Of a stretch of 22,075 bases of DNA, positions 14,965 through 22,075 are shown in pieces (position 1 is the stretch's first letter; the number at the start of each line of letters is the position of its first letter). The translations under genes and the position numbers were made by a program. The stretch spans positions 1 to 22,075 of the IMG/VR virus record IMGVR_UViG_3300009785_000113; one strand, given 5' to 3'. Below the pieces are notes generated by a model. The model did not search any database. It was given only the letters and a program-made list of their open reading frames with translations, and was not told the DNA's origin. Origin of the DNA: a virus.

Positions 14965-15414
14965 TTAAGCAAGATCAGTTTGTTCTTTAATGGCCTTTAA
15001 CCAGTCTGATAATAATGTTATTTTAAACTGATGATCAAAAGCTTTAACTTCCATATAGCTATCTACTATTAGATCATCATTAAAAGCTACAAAATCTTTA
15101 GACCTATTCCATCTAAATATTAATAGAGGTTTCTTGTGCATAACTAAAGCTTCTCTAACTGTTTGTTCCCAAAAACTATACATATTAGTACTCTTGGCAG
15201 TTAATAAATTATTCCACTCTATCTCTTTGTAATGTTTACACTCTATACAATAAGGAAACCAAGCTGTATCATGAGGCATCCAAACATCGCCTTTTAGATA
15301 GTCTATAGCGCCACTAAGCGGCACTCTTCTAAACTCTTTTCCAAATTCTTTAGAAAGAAGCAGCGCTATTTTCGCTTCATAAGCGCTGCCTTTAATTTTA
15401 CCTGCGTTAGCCAT
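14965..15414 (-). CDS. PD-(D/E)XK nuclease, Holliday-junction-resolvase-like
   Basis: A 149-residue nuclease of the restriction-endonuclease fold. The order fits Hjc-like resolvases and VRR/RecB-type nucleases: KGSAYEAKIALLLSKEF with E13 near the N-terminus, RRVPLSGAIDYLKGDVW with D43, and the ECK motif in YCIECKHYKEI (E58, K60). Resolvases act on branched recombination intermediates; the neighbouring exonuclease and PhoH-like ATPase place it in DNA replication or recombination. No DNA-binding extension is visible. Its ATG overlaps the end of the PhoH-like gene in an 8-nt ATGGCTAA junction. Nuclease fold is well supported; junction specificity is inferred. Confidence 0.78.
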   Translation of the reverse strand: MANAGKIKGSAYEAKIALLLSKEFGKEFRRVPLSGAIDYLKGDVWMPHDTAWFPYCIECKHYKEIEWNNLLTAKSTNMYSFWEQTVREALVMHKKPLLIFRWNRSKDFVAFNDDLIVDSYMEVKAFDHQFKITLLSDWLKAIKEQTDLA

Positions 15415-16141
15415 TAAATCCCAACTTATACTTGTTTATGATATACTCTTTAACTAGGTCACTTCTTACAATATCTTCTATTTCAAATTCAACAAACGCA
15501 AAATTATTCATAGATTTTAGAATCTTCATAAAATCTAAAATACCGTTCTTGTCAGAAGTTTTAGTAAAGTCACTCTGAGTATGATCTCCACAAAATAGTA
15601 TTTTACTATCTTTACCTATTCTAGTAATTATACTGTCTAATTCATGAAAATTCAAGTTTTCGCACTCATCCACTATTACTATAGTATCATTAAAAGTGGT
15701 TCCTCTAATAAAAGACGTACTTATAAAGGCTATACTACCTTGTGCTTTTAAACTTTCGTAGGCATCATTAAATGAGAAAAGCTCCTCACAAATAGACTTG
15801 TAAGGAGCTTCATATGCAGATATTTTTTCTTCTTCTGTGCCTTTTAAAAAGCCCATATCTCTTGTAGGTACGACTGACCTTACTATTGCTATTTTTTTAT
15901 AAGCACTACTAGGATCTAATACCTCTTCTAAAGCTAAATATAAGCTAAGAAAAGTTTTACCTGTACCAGCTATACCGTGCAATAATAAATTATTATCTTG
16001 TCTATATAATGTGAAAGTGTCTTCTTGGTGTTTAGTTATAGGCTCAAAAGTTGATAAATCATCTATTCTTACTTTTTTAAAACCTTTTTCTTCATTTTTA
16101 CTTCTAGTGTAGTTTTTTAGTTTGGTTATTGATCGCGCCAT
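15407..16141 (-). CDS. phoH: PhoH-like P-loop ATPase
   Basis: A 244-residue ATPase of the PhoH family, a helicase-superfamily-1-like P-loop NTPase frequent in marine phages; the biological role is unsettled (phosphate stress, RNA or DNA handling). Walker A is GIAGTGKT (56-63), Walker B is IVIVDECEN (154-162), and the sensor region is LFCGDHTQSDF (182-192). Other family stretches are IVRSVVPTRDMGFLKGTEEEK (split around residues 86-106). The N-terminal 35 residues are basic and likely flexible. ATG 16141 follows GAAAGG by six bases and lies 12 nt after the glutaredoxin stop; the 3' end overlaps the nuclease gene. Confidence 0.9.
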   Translation of the reverse strand: MARSITKLKNYTRSKNEEKGFKKVRIDDLSTFEPITKHQEDTFTLYRQDNNLLLHGIAGTGKTFLSLYLALEEVLDPSSAYKKIAIVRSVVPTRDMGFLKGTEEEKISAYEAPYKSICEELFSFNDAYESLKAQGSIAFISTSFIRGTTFNDTIVIVDECENLNFHELDSIITRIGKDSKILFCGDHTQSDFTKTSDKNGILDFMKILKSMNNFAFVEFEIEDIVRSDLVKEYIINKYKLGFNG

Positions 16142-16153
16142 GCAACGCCTTTC

Positions 16154-16390
16154 TTACAATGATTTGTCCAGTACTCCAGACTTCATAAGTTCATTATAAC
16201 CTCCTATATAATTTCCGTCTATAAAAATTTGTGGAACACTACGTGCATTAGGTACTACTTCCAGCAGTTGTTCTTTTGTCCAACCAGCTCCAACTACACG
16301 CTCCTCATAATTAACACCAGCTTTTTTTAACGCTTCTTTTGCTTTGGTACAAAAACCGCAGAAGTCTTTACTCCACACTATTGCTTGCAC
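16154..16390 (-). CDS. Glutaredoxin
   Basis: A 78-residue dithiol glutaredoxin that can reduce ribonucleotide reductase. The active site is CGFC (11-14), a variant of the usual CPYC. The cis-proline VPQIFIDG (52-59) and the glutathione-binding turn GGYNEL (63-68) are present. The start is GTG at 16390, overlapping the MazG-like stop by one base (TAGTG), with an AAGG-type site upstream. Its place in the same operon as nrdA and nrdB supports service as their electron donor, as T4 NrdC does; that link is inferred. Confidence 0.9.
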   Translation of the reverse strand: MQAIVWSKDFCGFCTKAKEALKKAGVNYEERVVGAGWTKEQLLEVVPNARSVPQIFIDGNYIGGYNELMKSGVLDKSL

Positions 16391-16794
16391 TATAAATCGC
16401 CTTCTTTTCTATTCTCCGAATAATGAGCATCAAATTCTCCGCCCGGATACCTATTTTTTAGCTTGTTTATATTTTCTGCAATGACTTCATTAGGGTCGAT
16501 TCCTAGTGCTCGACAAGAATTAATCCAATACCACATAATATCTCCAAGTTCTCGTTTAGCATGAAACTGAGTGCCTTCGTCCATAGGTTTGCCTTGGAAT
16601 ACACACTTCTTTACTATTTCCATAAACTCGCCACCTTCTGCACTAATACCTATAGCGCCGGTCATTAGTAGTGCCATATTAACACCTGTTTCTTCTTGAA
16701 TATCGCTCATATGTATATACATTTCATGAACATCATTTGATGCGTTACTAGTTACTACTTCTACAAATTCTTTATATCTATTTAGATCAATCAT
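16390..16794 (-). CDS. MazG-like nucleoside triphosphate pyrophosphohydrolase
   Basis: A 134-residue all-helical NTP pyrophosphohydrolase of the MazG-like family. The metal-binding pattern ExxE...ExxD is visible as E53/E56 (SAEGGEFMEI) and E82/D85 (RELGDIMWYW), followed by a helix and NINKLKNRYPGGEF (108-121), typical of the family. In phages these enzymes cleave nucleotides, with dUTP, dCTP, dGTP or ppGpp proposed in different cases; the substrate here is not readable. The ATG overlaps the nrdB stop as ATGA, and AAAGGA inside the nrdB end gives a ribosome site, so translation is coupled to nrdB. Confidence 0.87.
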   Translation of the reverse strand: MIDLNRYKEFVEVVTSNASNDVHEMYIHMSDIQEETGVNMALLMTGAIGISAEGGEFMEIVKKCVFQGKPMDEGTQFHAKRELGDIMWYWINSCRALGIDPNEVIAENINKLKNRYPGGEFDAHYSENRKEGDL

Positions 16795-17918
16795 AAGCTA
16801 AATCCTTTAAAGCTGTCTTTATCGACATCTTGTTTAGTGCCTCCAATTATATAACTAGAGATTTCTGTTTCTTGCGGGGCAACTTGTACTTCACTACCAC
16901 TAATCCATTTTTGCGTCCAGGGCAAGGGATTAGCTCTAGGTACTGAAAATATAGATTTCATACCAATGGATAACATACGTTTATTTGCAATCCACTCTAT
17001 ATAGCCCTCTAGCAGTTCGGCATTCAATCCTATCATAGATCCATCTTTAAATAGGTAGCGAGCCCATTCTTTTTCCTGTTCAACAGAGTCTGCAAACATT
17101 TTAACTACTTCTTGTTCGCACTCCTTAGCTATAGAAATAAAATCAGGATCATCTTGTGGTAACAGCTTTAAAATCTGTTGAGTAGAGGCAAGATGTAAAT
17201 TTTCATCACGAGCAATAAACTTAATAATTTTAGCATTACCTTCCATCTTTTTAAGTTCTGCAAATGCCCAGCTACAAGCAAAGCTTACATAAAAACGTAC
17301 TCCTTCAAGAATATTTACACTTACTAAGCATAGGTATAGTAATTTCTTTAGTTCGTACAGATCAACTATTACCTCTTTACCATTAACTGTATGAGTACCC
17401 TCTCCTAGTAACTGATACCATTGAGTATAATCAATAAGATCATCATAGTATTTAGAAATATCGGTAGCACAGTCCATAATTTCTTGAATGTCCATCATTT
17501 CATCAAAAACTTTACTAGGATTAGCATATACATTACGAATAATATGTGTATAGCTGCGACTATGAATAGTCTCACTAAAAGCCCATGTTTCAACCCATGT
17601 TTCTAGCTCTGGTATAGTAATCAAAGGCAATAGTGCTAGGTTAGGTGATCTACCTTGTACTGAGTCTAGTAGTATTTGCCGTTTTAGATTAGAAGTAAAG
17701 ATATGACGTTCATGATCTGTAAGATTCTTAAAATCTGCAGCATCTTTTAGAACATCTACTTCTTCTGGTCTCCAAAAGAAACCAAGCTGTTTATCTGTGA
17801 GCTTATCAAAAGATTTATACTTTAATACATCGAAACGTTGCATACCTATACCTTCATCCGAGTCTAGGAACATTTTAGCTTTAGTGTGATCATTGTTATT
17901 TGTGTTTAGTACTGACAT
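16791..17918 (-). CDS. nrdB: Ribonucleotide reductase class Ia beta subunit NrdB
   Basis: Holds the diiron centre and tyrosyl radical that start ribonucleotide reduction in NrdA. The 375-residue length equals the E. coli family norm. Iron ligands are D85 (LLDSVQ), E116 and H119 (SETIHS), E205 (NILEGVRFY), E239 and H242 (ARDENLHLA); the radical tyrosine is Y123 (HSRSYTHI). LGEGTHTVNGKEV and DGSMIGLN are also familiar NrdB stretches. The C-terminal tail (QDVDKDSFKGFSL) is the expected NrdA-docking peptide. The tyrosine and iron ligands are intact, arguing for a standard Fe-tyrosyl enzyme rather than a manganese/phenylalanine variant. It follows nrdA by 14 nt and overlaps the MazG-like gene by 4 nt. 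It reads very like enterobacterial NrdB. Confidence 0.97.
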   Translation of the reverse strand: MSVLNTNNNDHTKAKMFLDSDEGIGMQRFDVLKYKSFDKLTDKQLGFFWRPEEVDVLKDAADFKNLTDHERHIFTSNLKRQILLDSVQGRSPNLALLPLITIPELETWVETWAFSETIHSRSYTHIIRNVYANPSKVFDEMMDIQEIMDCATDISKYYDDLIDYTQWYQLLGEGTHTVNGKEVIVDLYELKKLLYLCLVSVNILEGVRFYVSFACSWAFAELKKMEGNAKIIKFIARDENLHLASTQQILKLLPQDDPDFISIAKECEQEVVKMFADSVEQEKEWARYLFKDGSMIGLNAELLEGYIEWIANKRMLSIGMKSIFSVPRANPLPWTQKWISGSEVQVAPQETEISSYIIGGTKQDVDKDSFKGFSL

Positions 17919-17932
17919 TATTATTTAACTTT

Positions 17933-20227
17933 CTATAAAACACAGCTATCGCAAGCTGCTTCATCTTCTATTATCATATCATCTAATTGACCACTATCCT
18001 CTAATTTAGTGACATCAAGTTCTCCCTGCCCGTCGAAAGTATTAAAATAATATAGTTGTTTTCCACCATACTTATAGAACATCAATGTGTGTTGTAACAT
18101 AGTGCTTAGCGGTATTTTTTCGTCTGGAAAGTGCTGAGGATTATAGCTCGTATTTACACTAATACCTTGGTCAATGTATTTCTGCAATACTGCCATAATT
18201 TTTAAGTACCCTTCTGGCGACTGTTGATCCCATAAAAGTTCATACTTAGCTTTAAGCTTATGAATACCGGGTATGACTTGCTTCAGTACTCCATCTTTAG
18301 ACTGTTTTACTGATACATAGGCACGTGGGGGCTCAATACCATTGGTTGCATTAGCAATTTGAGCGCTTGTTTCTGCAGGCATAAGAGCCATAAGAGTAGA
18401 GTTACGAATACCGTGAGTTTTAAGTTGTTCTCGTAACCCTACCCAATCTTGCCGTTCAACATGCGGAATCAGTTCATCTAAATCTTTCTTGTATGTCTGG
18501 TTCGGTGTAATGCCATGCCCATACTTTGTTTCCATTACTCCAGGTATTACCCCTTGCTCTAATGCTAAATCAGCACTTGCTTTAATTAAGTAGTAGCTCC
18601 ATGCTTCTGCATATTCATCTATTAGAGATAGATCTGGATTAGTATAATTTGTATTATTTTTAGCTAACCAGTAAGCTAAGTTAATAATACCAATGCCTAA
18701 AGGTCTTCTTTTCATAGTGCTATTATACGCTGCTAGTACTGGATAATTTTGATAACTTAATAAAGCATCTAGTCCTCGTACTGCTAGAGTACAAACTTTT
18801 TCAAAGTCTGTAGGAAGTTTTATATTACCCCAGTTTATAGCACTAAGTGTACATAAAGCAATCTCGCCTTCTGGATCATCTAAAGATTTAAGAGGTTTAG
18901 TAGGTAGATTAATCTCTGTACACAAGTTTGATTGTCTAATAGGGGCTACACTCTCTATAAAAGATCCATGCGTATTAGCATGATCTACATTCATTAAGTA
19001 TATTCTACCTGTATTTTTACGCTCTTCCATAAAGTTAGTAAACAAGTCAATAGCTTTAATAGTTTTCTTTCTTATTGTAGTATTAGCTTCTGCTCTTTCA
19101 TAAAGCATTTTAAAACGATCTTGATCTACAAAAAAAGAGTCGTACAGTCCAGGTACGTCATGCGGAGAAAATAAAGTAATATCTCTGCCAGTTAGTAATC
19201 TTTCATACATAAGTTTATTAAATTGTACGCCATAGTCCATACCTCTAACACGATTATCTTCAGTACCTTTATTATTTTTAAGTACAAGAAGATCTTCTAC
19301 TTCTAAGTGCCAGATAGGGTAGTAAATAGTAGCTGCCCCATTTCGTACTCCACCTTGAGAACAAGAACGTGTAGCTGCCTGAAACATTTTATAAAAAGGA
19401 ATTACGCCTGTGTGGTATGCATCACCGTTTCTAATAGGCGAGCCTAGTGCTCTAATTTTACCAGCATTAACGCCTATGCCTGCTTTTTGACTAACATACT
19501 TTACTATAGCAGATGTAGTAGCACTAATACTATCTAGACTATCATCAGACTCTATAAGTACGCAACTAGAAAATTGACGTTGTGGAGTACGTACTCCCGC
19601 CATAACAGGCGTAGGTAGACTAATATCGTACTGACTAATAGCATCATAGTACTCTTTTACCCATTTCATCCTAGTATCCTTTGGATAATCTTGAAATAAG
19701 GTCAGGGCTATCATCATATAAGCCATTTGGGGAGTTTCATATATTTGTTTAGTAACACGATTTTGAACTAAGTACTTACCGCGCCATTGCTCCATGCCCG
19801 CAAAAGCTAGAGTATTATCTCTATAATGCTTAATATAGCTATCAGCTTTAGCAAATTCTTTATTAGTATACTTATCCAATATACCTGAGTCATAAAAACC
19901 AGCCTTAATATTTTTATTAACCAGCTCAAGTAAAGTACAAGGCTCATACTGTCCGTACACTTGTTTTCTTAGATGATAGTTAATTAAACGACCAGCTACC
20001 CATTGATAATTAGGGCTAGCTTCTGATATTAGATCAGCAGCGCTTTTGATAAGTGTTTCTTGTATATCACTTGATTGTATATTATCATAGAATTGAATCT
20101 TACTGTTTATCTCTACTTCACTTACGCTTACCCCTGCTATATCTTCACAAGCAAAGGTAACTACTTTATGCAGTTTTTCAATATCCAGTGGTTCGTAGCT
20201 ACCACTACGTTTAATTACATTTATCAT
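17933..20227 (-). CDS. nrdA: Ribonucleotide reductase class Ia alpha subunit NrdA
   Basis: Catalytic subunit that turns ribonucleoside diphosphates into deoxy forms. The 764-residue length matches E. coli NrdA (761). Residues 1-90 form an ATP-cone, so dATP activity control is possible. Active-site residues are C222 (QFSSCVLIE), N434, C436 and E438 (SNLCTEI), C459 (ALCTLSA), and the radical-transfer pair Y726-Y727 (LYYFNT). The C-terminal shuttle thiols are C759 and C762 in ACDSCVL, spaced CX2C rather than the CX4C of E. coli. No intein or intron interrupts the gene. It lies 14 nt after the SbcC-like gene and upstream of nrdB in the usual order. Confidence 0.97.
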   Translation of the reverse strand: MINVIKRSGSYEPLDIEKLHKVVTFACEDIAGVSVSEVEINSKIQFYDNIQSSDIQETLIKSAADLISEASPNYQWVAGRLINYHLRKQVYGQYEPCTLLELVNKNIKAGFYDSGILDKYTNKEFAKADSYIKHYRDNTLAFAGMEQWRGKYLVQNRVTKQIYETPQMAYMMIALTLFQDYPKDTRMKWVKEYYDAISQYDISLPTPVMAGVRTPQRQFSSCVLIESDDSLDSISATTSAIVKYVSQKAGIGVNAGKIRALGSPIRNGDAYHTGVIPFYKMFQAATRSCSQGGVRNGAATIYYPIWHLEVEDLLVLKNNKGTEDNRVRGMDYGVQFNKLMYERLLTGRDITLFSPHDVPGLYDSFFVDQDRFKMLYERAEANTTIRKKTIKAIDLFTNFMEERKNTGRIYLMNVDHANTHGSFIESVAPIRQSNLCTEINLPTKPLKSLDDPEGEIALCTLSAINWGNIKLPTDFEKVCTLAVRGLDALLSYQNYPVLAAYNSTMKRRPLGIGIINLAYWLAKNNTNYTNPDLSLIDEYAEAWSYYLIKASADLALEQGVIPGVMETKYGHGITPNQTYKKDLDELIPHVERQDWVGLREQLKTHGIRNSTLMALMPAETSAQIANATNGIEPPRAYVSVKQSKDGVLKQVIPGIHKLKAKYELLWDQQSPEGYLKIMAVLQKYIDQGISVNTSYNPQHFPDEKIPLSTMLQHTLMFYKYGGKQLYYFNTFDGQGELDVTKLEDSGQLDDMIIEDEAACDSCVL

Positions 20228-20241
20228 CTATATCTACTTTC

Positions 20242-22068
20242 TTATTGTATACTGCTAATGTTGTTATTTTTTACTATAGATATCTTATCTATTAGTGGAT
20301 GAGTAAAATCATGTGATATTAAAAAAACATTTAAATCATGTTCTTTTTGTAGTACTTCTACAAGTTTTTCTTTTCCTTCATCATCTAGCACTCCTGTAAT
20401 CTCATCTAGAAATAGAAGATTAATACTGCTACCTCCTAATTTAGATAGCAAGCTTCTAATAGCTAAAAGAACGGATGTTTGGATTCTACTAAATTCTCCA
20501 CCAGATACTGTTTCTATGGGAGTACTTATTCCATTGTTGATTACTGTTATATTCAGTTTTTCTTTATCTAACGCAAATTCTACTTGAAACTGTCCGTCAC
20601 TTAGTAAAGATAGGTAATAATTAATAGTAACTTCTAATTCCTTAGTTAAATTCTCAAGCTTAAAAGCTACAATTCCAGAGGTGCTGAAAGCTTTTTTAAG
20701 AATATTTAGAGAAATTGATTGATCTGACTTAATCAATATAGCATCTTTAACTCCTGCTTGTCTAATTGTAAATTCATTTTTTTGTTCAATTAGAGCATCT
20801 ACCTTCGCGTTATGTGCACTAACCTTTTTATTGTGCTCAATAGCATCATTTATATCTTTACTATTAATACTTGCAATAGTTTGTAGGCTTTTTAATTCAG
20901 CTTGTAACTCTGTTAGATTAGGAAATGTTGTAGGCATTACAGTATCGATAAGTTGCGTTAGCTGTTCAAACTTGTTAATTTTATATTGATTATCTACATA
21001 CTCTTTTTTATTAGCATTAATTGACTCTACTTCTTTACTCCATACTCTTGCTTTATCCATTGCCTCTATATGAGTATCTTTATTTCTAGCAATTTTTAAT
21101 TGCAAGTCTTCCTTAATTTTTAACATATGCGTGTTATCTATAGACTGACCACAAGCATTACACTTATCATTGATCTTAGTATTTTTTAACTCAGTTTCTA
21201 AATTAACTATTTCCTTGTTGAGCATTCCTAAGTCCATCTTAAGCGTTTGATACTCATCATAAAATTCAAAAGGTTTTGGCTCCGTAAGTCCTACCTCGAA
21301 ATGCAAGGTATCTCGTTCTTGAATATACATATTATTTTTATCTATTTTTTTACAGGTATCGTTTAGATTAGTAATCTCTCTAGTAAGATCACTAATTCTA
21401 ATTAGAGCGCTCTCATCAGCCTCCGGTACTAGCATCTCCCCTGTCTTACTAGGTATACTAGTATTATCTAAAAAATCTACTATAGATTTTAGCTCGCCTT
21501 GTGAAAAGTTTAAGTCTTTTTCTAGCTGAGAGGAGTTAGCTTTAATCTTTTCTCCAATATCTAAATATTGGTCTAGATTAAATAGCTTTATTAAGAACTT
21601 TTTCCTGTTAGTATCAGTAGCTTTTAAAAAGTCTAATAAGTCTGTAGATGACTGATAAGTTAGCTGGGAAAATACTTCAAAATCTGCGTCAATAATCTGG
21701 CTTATTTTTTTATAAGTATCAAGTACTTTATGCTCCGATATATCGATACCGTCTTGTATTAGTTGAACTTTAGTTTGTGCGCCTACACGTTTAATAGTTA
21801 CTTTATAATCTACGCTGCCTACTGTAAATGTTAATGCTGCATCCCAAGTTTTACTAGCACCCCATCTATTAAGAATATCTGTTTTCTTAATACCTTTTAC
21901 ATTTTTATTGAACAGTAGCTCTTGTATAATAGTAGATATAGAAGATTTTCCACTACCGTTTGGAGCAGTAAGCTGTGTTATTCTACTTTTATTTAAATCA
22001 AGAACATTATTATCTCCATAGCTAAACATATTAGAGAATTCTAAGTTTTTTAATATAATTTTACTCAT
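20242..22068 (-). CDS. SbcC/Rad50-type ATPase, T4 gp46-like recombination nuclease subunit
   Basis: A 608-residue SMC-like ATPase that, with an SbcD/gp47 nuclease, processes DNA ends in recombination-dependent replication. Walker A is APNGSGKSS (35-43); two coiled-coil arms (about 175-300 and 312-450) flank a zinc-hook CNAC (303-306) for dimerisation; the ABC signature is VSGGEFSR (521-528); Walker B is NLLFLDEITGVLDDEG (550-565); and the H-loop is LISHDF (583-588). The length is close to T4 gp46 (560), much shorter than bacterial SbcC. The gene is complete: ATG at 22066-22068. Only 7 nt upstream are visible, and the start sits in ATGAGTAA, so overlap with a preceding gene, perhaps the gp47-like nuclease, is likely but outside the window. 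Confidence 0.92.
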   Translation of the reverse strand: MSKIILKNLEFSNMFSYGDNNVLDLNKSRITQLTAPNGSGKSSISTIIQELLFNKNVKGIKKTDILNRWGASKTWDAALTFTVGSVDYKVTIKRVGAQTKVQLIQDGIDISEHKVLDTYKKISQIIDADFEVFSQLTYQSSTDLLDFLKATDTNRKKFLIKLFNLDQYLDIGEKIKANSSQLEKDLNFSQGELKSIVDFLDNTSIPSKTGEMLVPEADESALIRISDLTREITNLNDTCKKIDKNNMYIQERDTLHFEVGLTEPKPFEFYDEYQTLKMDLGMLNKEIVNLETELKNTKINDKCNACGQSIDNTHMLKIKEDLQLKIARNKDTHIEAMDKARVWSKEVESINANKKEYVDNQYKINKFEQLTQLIDTVMPTTFPNLTELQAELKSLQTIASINSKDINDAIEHNKKVSAHNAKVDALIEQKNEFTIRQAGVKDAILIKSDQSISLNILKKAFSTSGIVAFKLENLTKELEVTINYYLSLLSDGQFQVEFALDKEKLNITVINNGISTPIETVSGGEFSRIQTSVLLAIRSLLSKLGGSSINLLFLDEITGVLDDEGKEKLVEVLQKEHDLNVFLISHDFTHPLIDKISIVKNNNISSIQ

Positions 22069-22075
22069 AGAGTAA

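Noticed and set aside
14917-15000. Leftward promoter before the exonuclease
   Set aside because: TATAGT and TTGTAT-like pieces occur, but no pair has acceptable spacing; in DNA this AT-rich they are expected by chance.
17933-20227. Intein or intron in nrdA, a common insertion target in phages
   Set aside because: The frame is continuous, of normal length, with all active-site motifs at expected spacing.
20075-20302. Plus-strand frame of 75 codons at the nrdA/SbcC-like junction
   Set aside because: Hydrophobic Tyr/Phe-rich reading opposite conserved genes; could mimic a membrane peptide, but no ribosome site and fully antisense.
1-22075. tRNA genes, CRISPR arrays, insertion sequences, integrase or attachment sites
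   Set aside because: Nothing with the needed structure was seen; gaps are too short and coding frames account for nearly all bases.

Overview
The window is a gene-dense, AT-rich piece of a tailed-phage genome. A lambda J-like tail tip protein points to a long-tailed, siphovirus-like virion. The replication and metabolism genes (flap-type exonuclease, SbcC/gp46-like ATPase, class Ia ribonucleotide reductase, ThyX, glutaredoxin, MazG-like, PhoH-like) are the usual set of a lytic phage of moderate to large genome, and the combination is typical of marine phages. No integrase, repressor, transposase, tRNA or CRISPR array was seen. NrdA and NrdB read, from memory, very much like the E. coli proteins, so a gammaproteobacterial host is a reasonable guess, but it is only a guess.

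Layout. Positions 1-11184 are read rightward and hold virion genes: the 3' part of a J-like tail tip gene (open through the left edge), a collar-domain tail fibre, a small acidic protein, a second fibre-like protein with repeated shaft modules, a radical SAM/SPASM-like enzyme fused to the fibre gene by a TAATG junction, an acidic helical protein behind a likely promoter, a 40-residue basic protein starting at TTG, then a second likely promoter driving a beta-helix-like protein, a glycine-rich protein and two small proteins chained by TAATG junctions. Positions 11158-22068 are read leftward and form one compact operon, transcribed from the right edge toward the middle: SbcC/gp46-like ATPase, nrdA, nrdB, MazG-like, glutaredoxin, PhoH-like, PD-(D/E)XK nuclease, 5'-3' exonuclease, dUTPase-fold protein, thyX, glycosyltransferase, Rossmann methyltransferase-like protein. 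The two arms converge and overlap by 27 bp near 11.17 kb, where an A-tract/T-tract dyad could end transcription from both sides.

How it fits together. The leftward arm supplies and processes DNA precursors: NrdA/NrdB reduce ribonucleotides, with the phage glutaredoxin as likely reductant; the MazG-like and dUTPase-fold proteins handle nucleotides; ThyX makes dTMP. The exonuclease, the PD-(D/E)XK nuclease and the SbcC-like ATPase serve recombination, flap removal and DNA processing. The role of the terminal glycosyltransferase/methyltransferase pair is open. The rightward arm builds the tail tip and fibres, with the radical SAM enzyme as the most puzzling member.

No stretch longer than 300 bases lacks a gene. 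The largest gaps are 8887-8974 and 9765-9834 (each with a promoter candidate) and 14917-14964 (with an inverted repeat). Family calls rest on motifs and remembered homologues; no database search was run.
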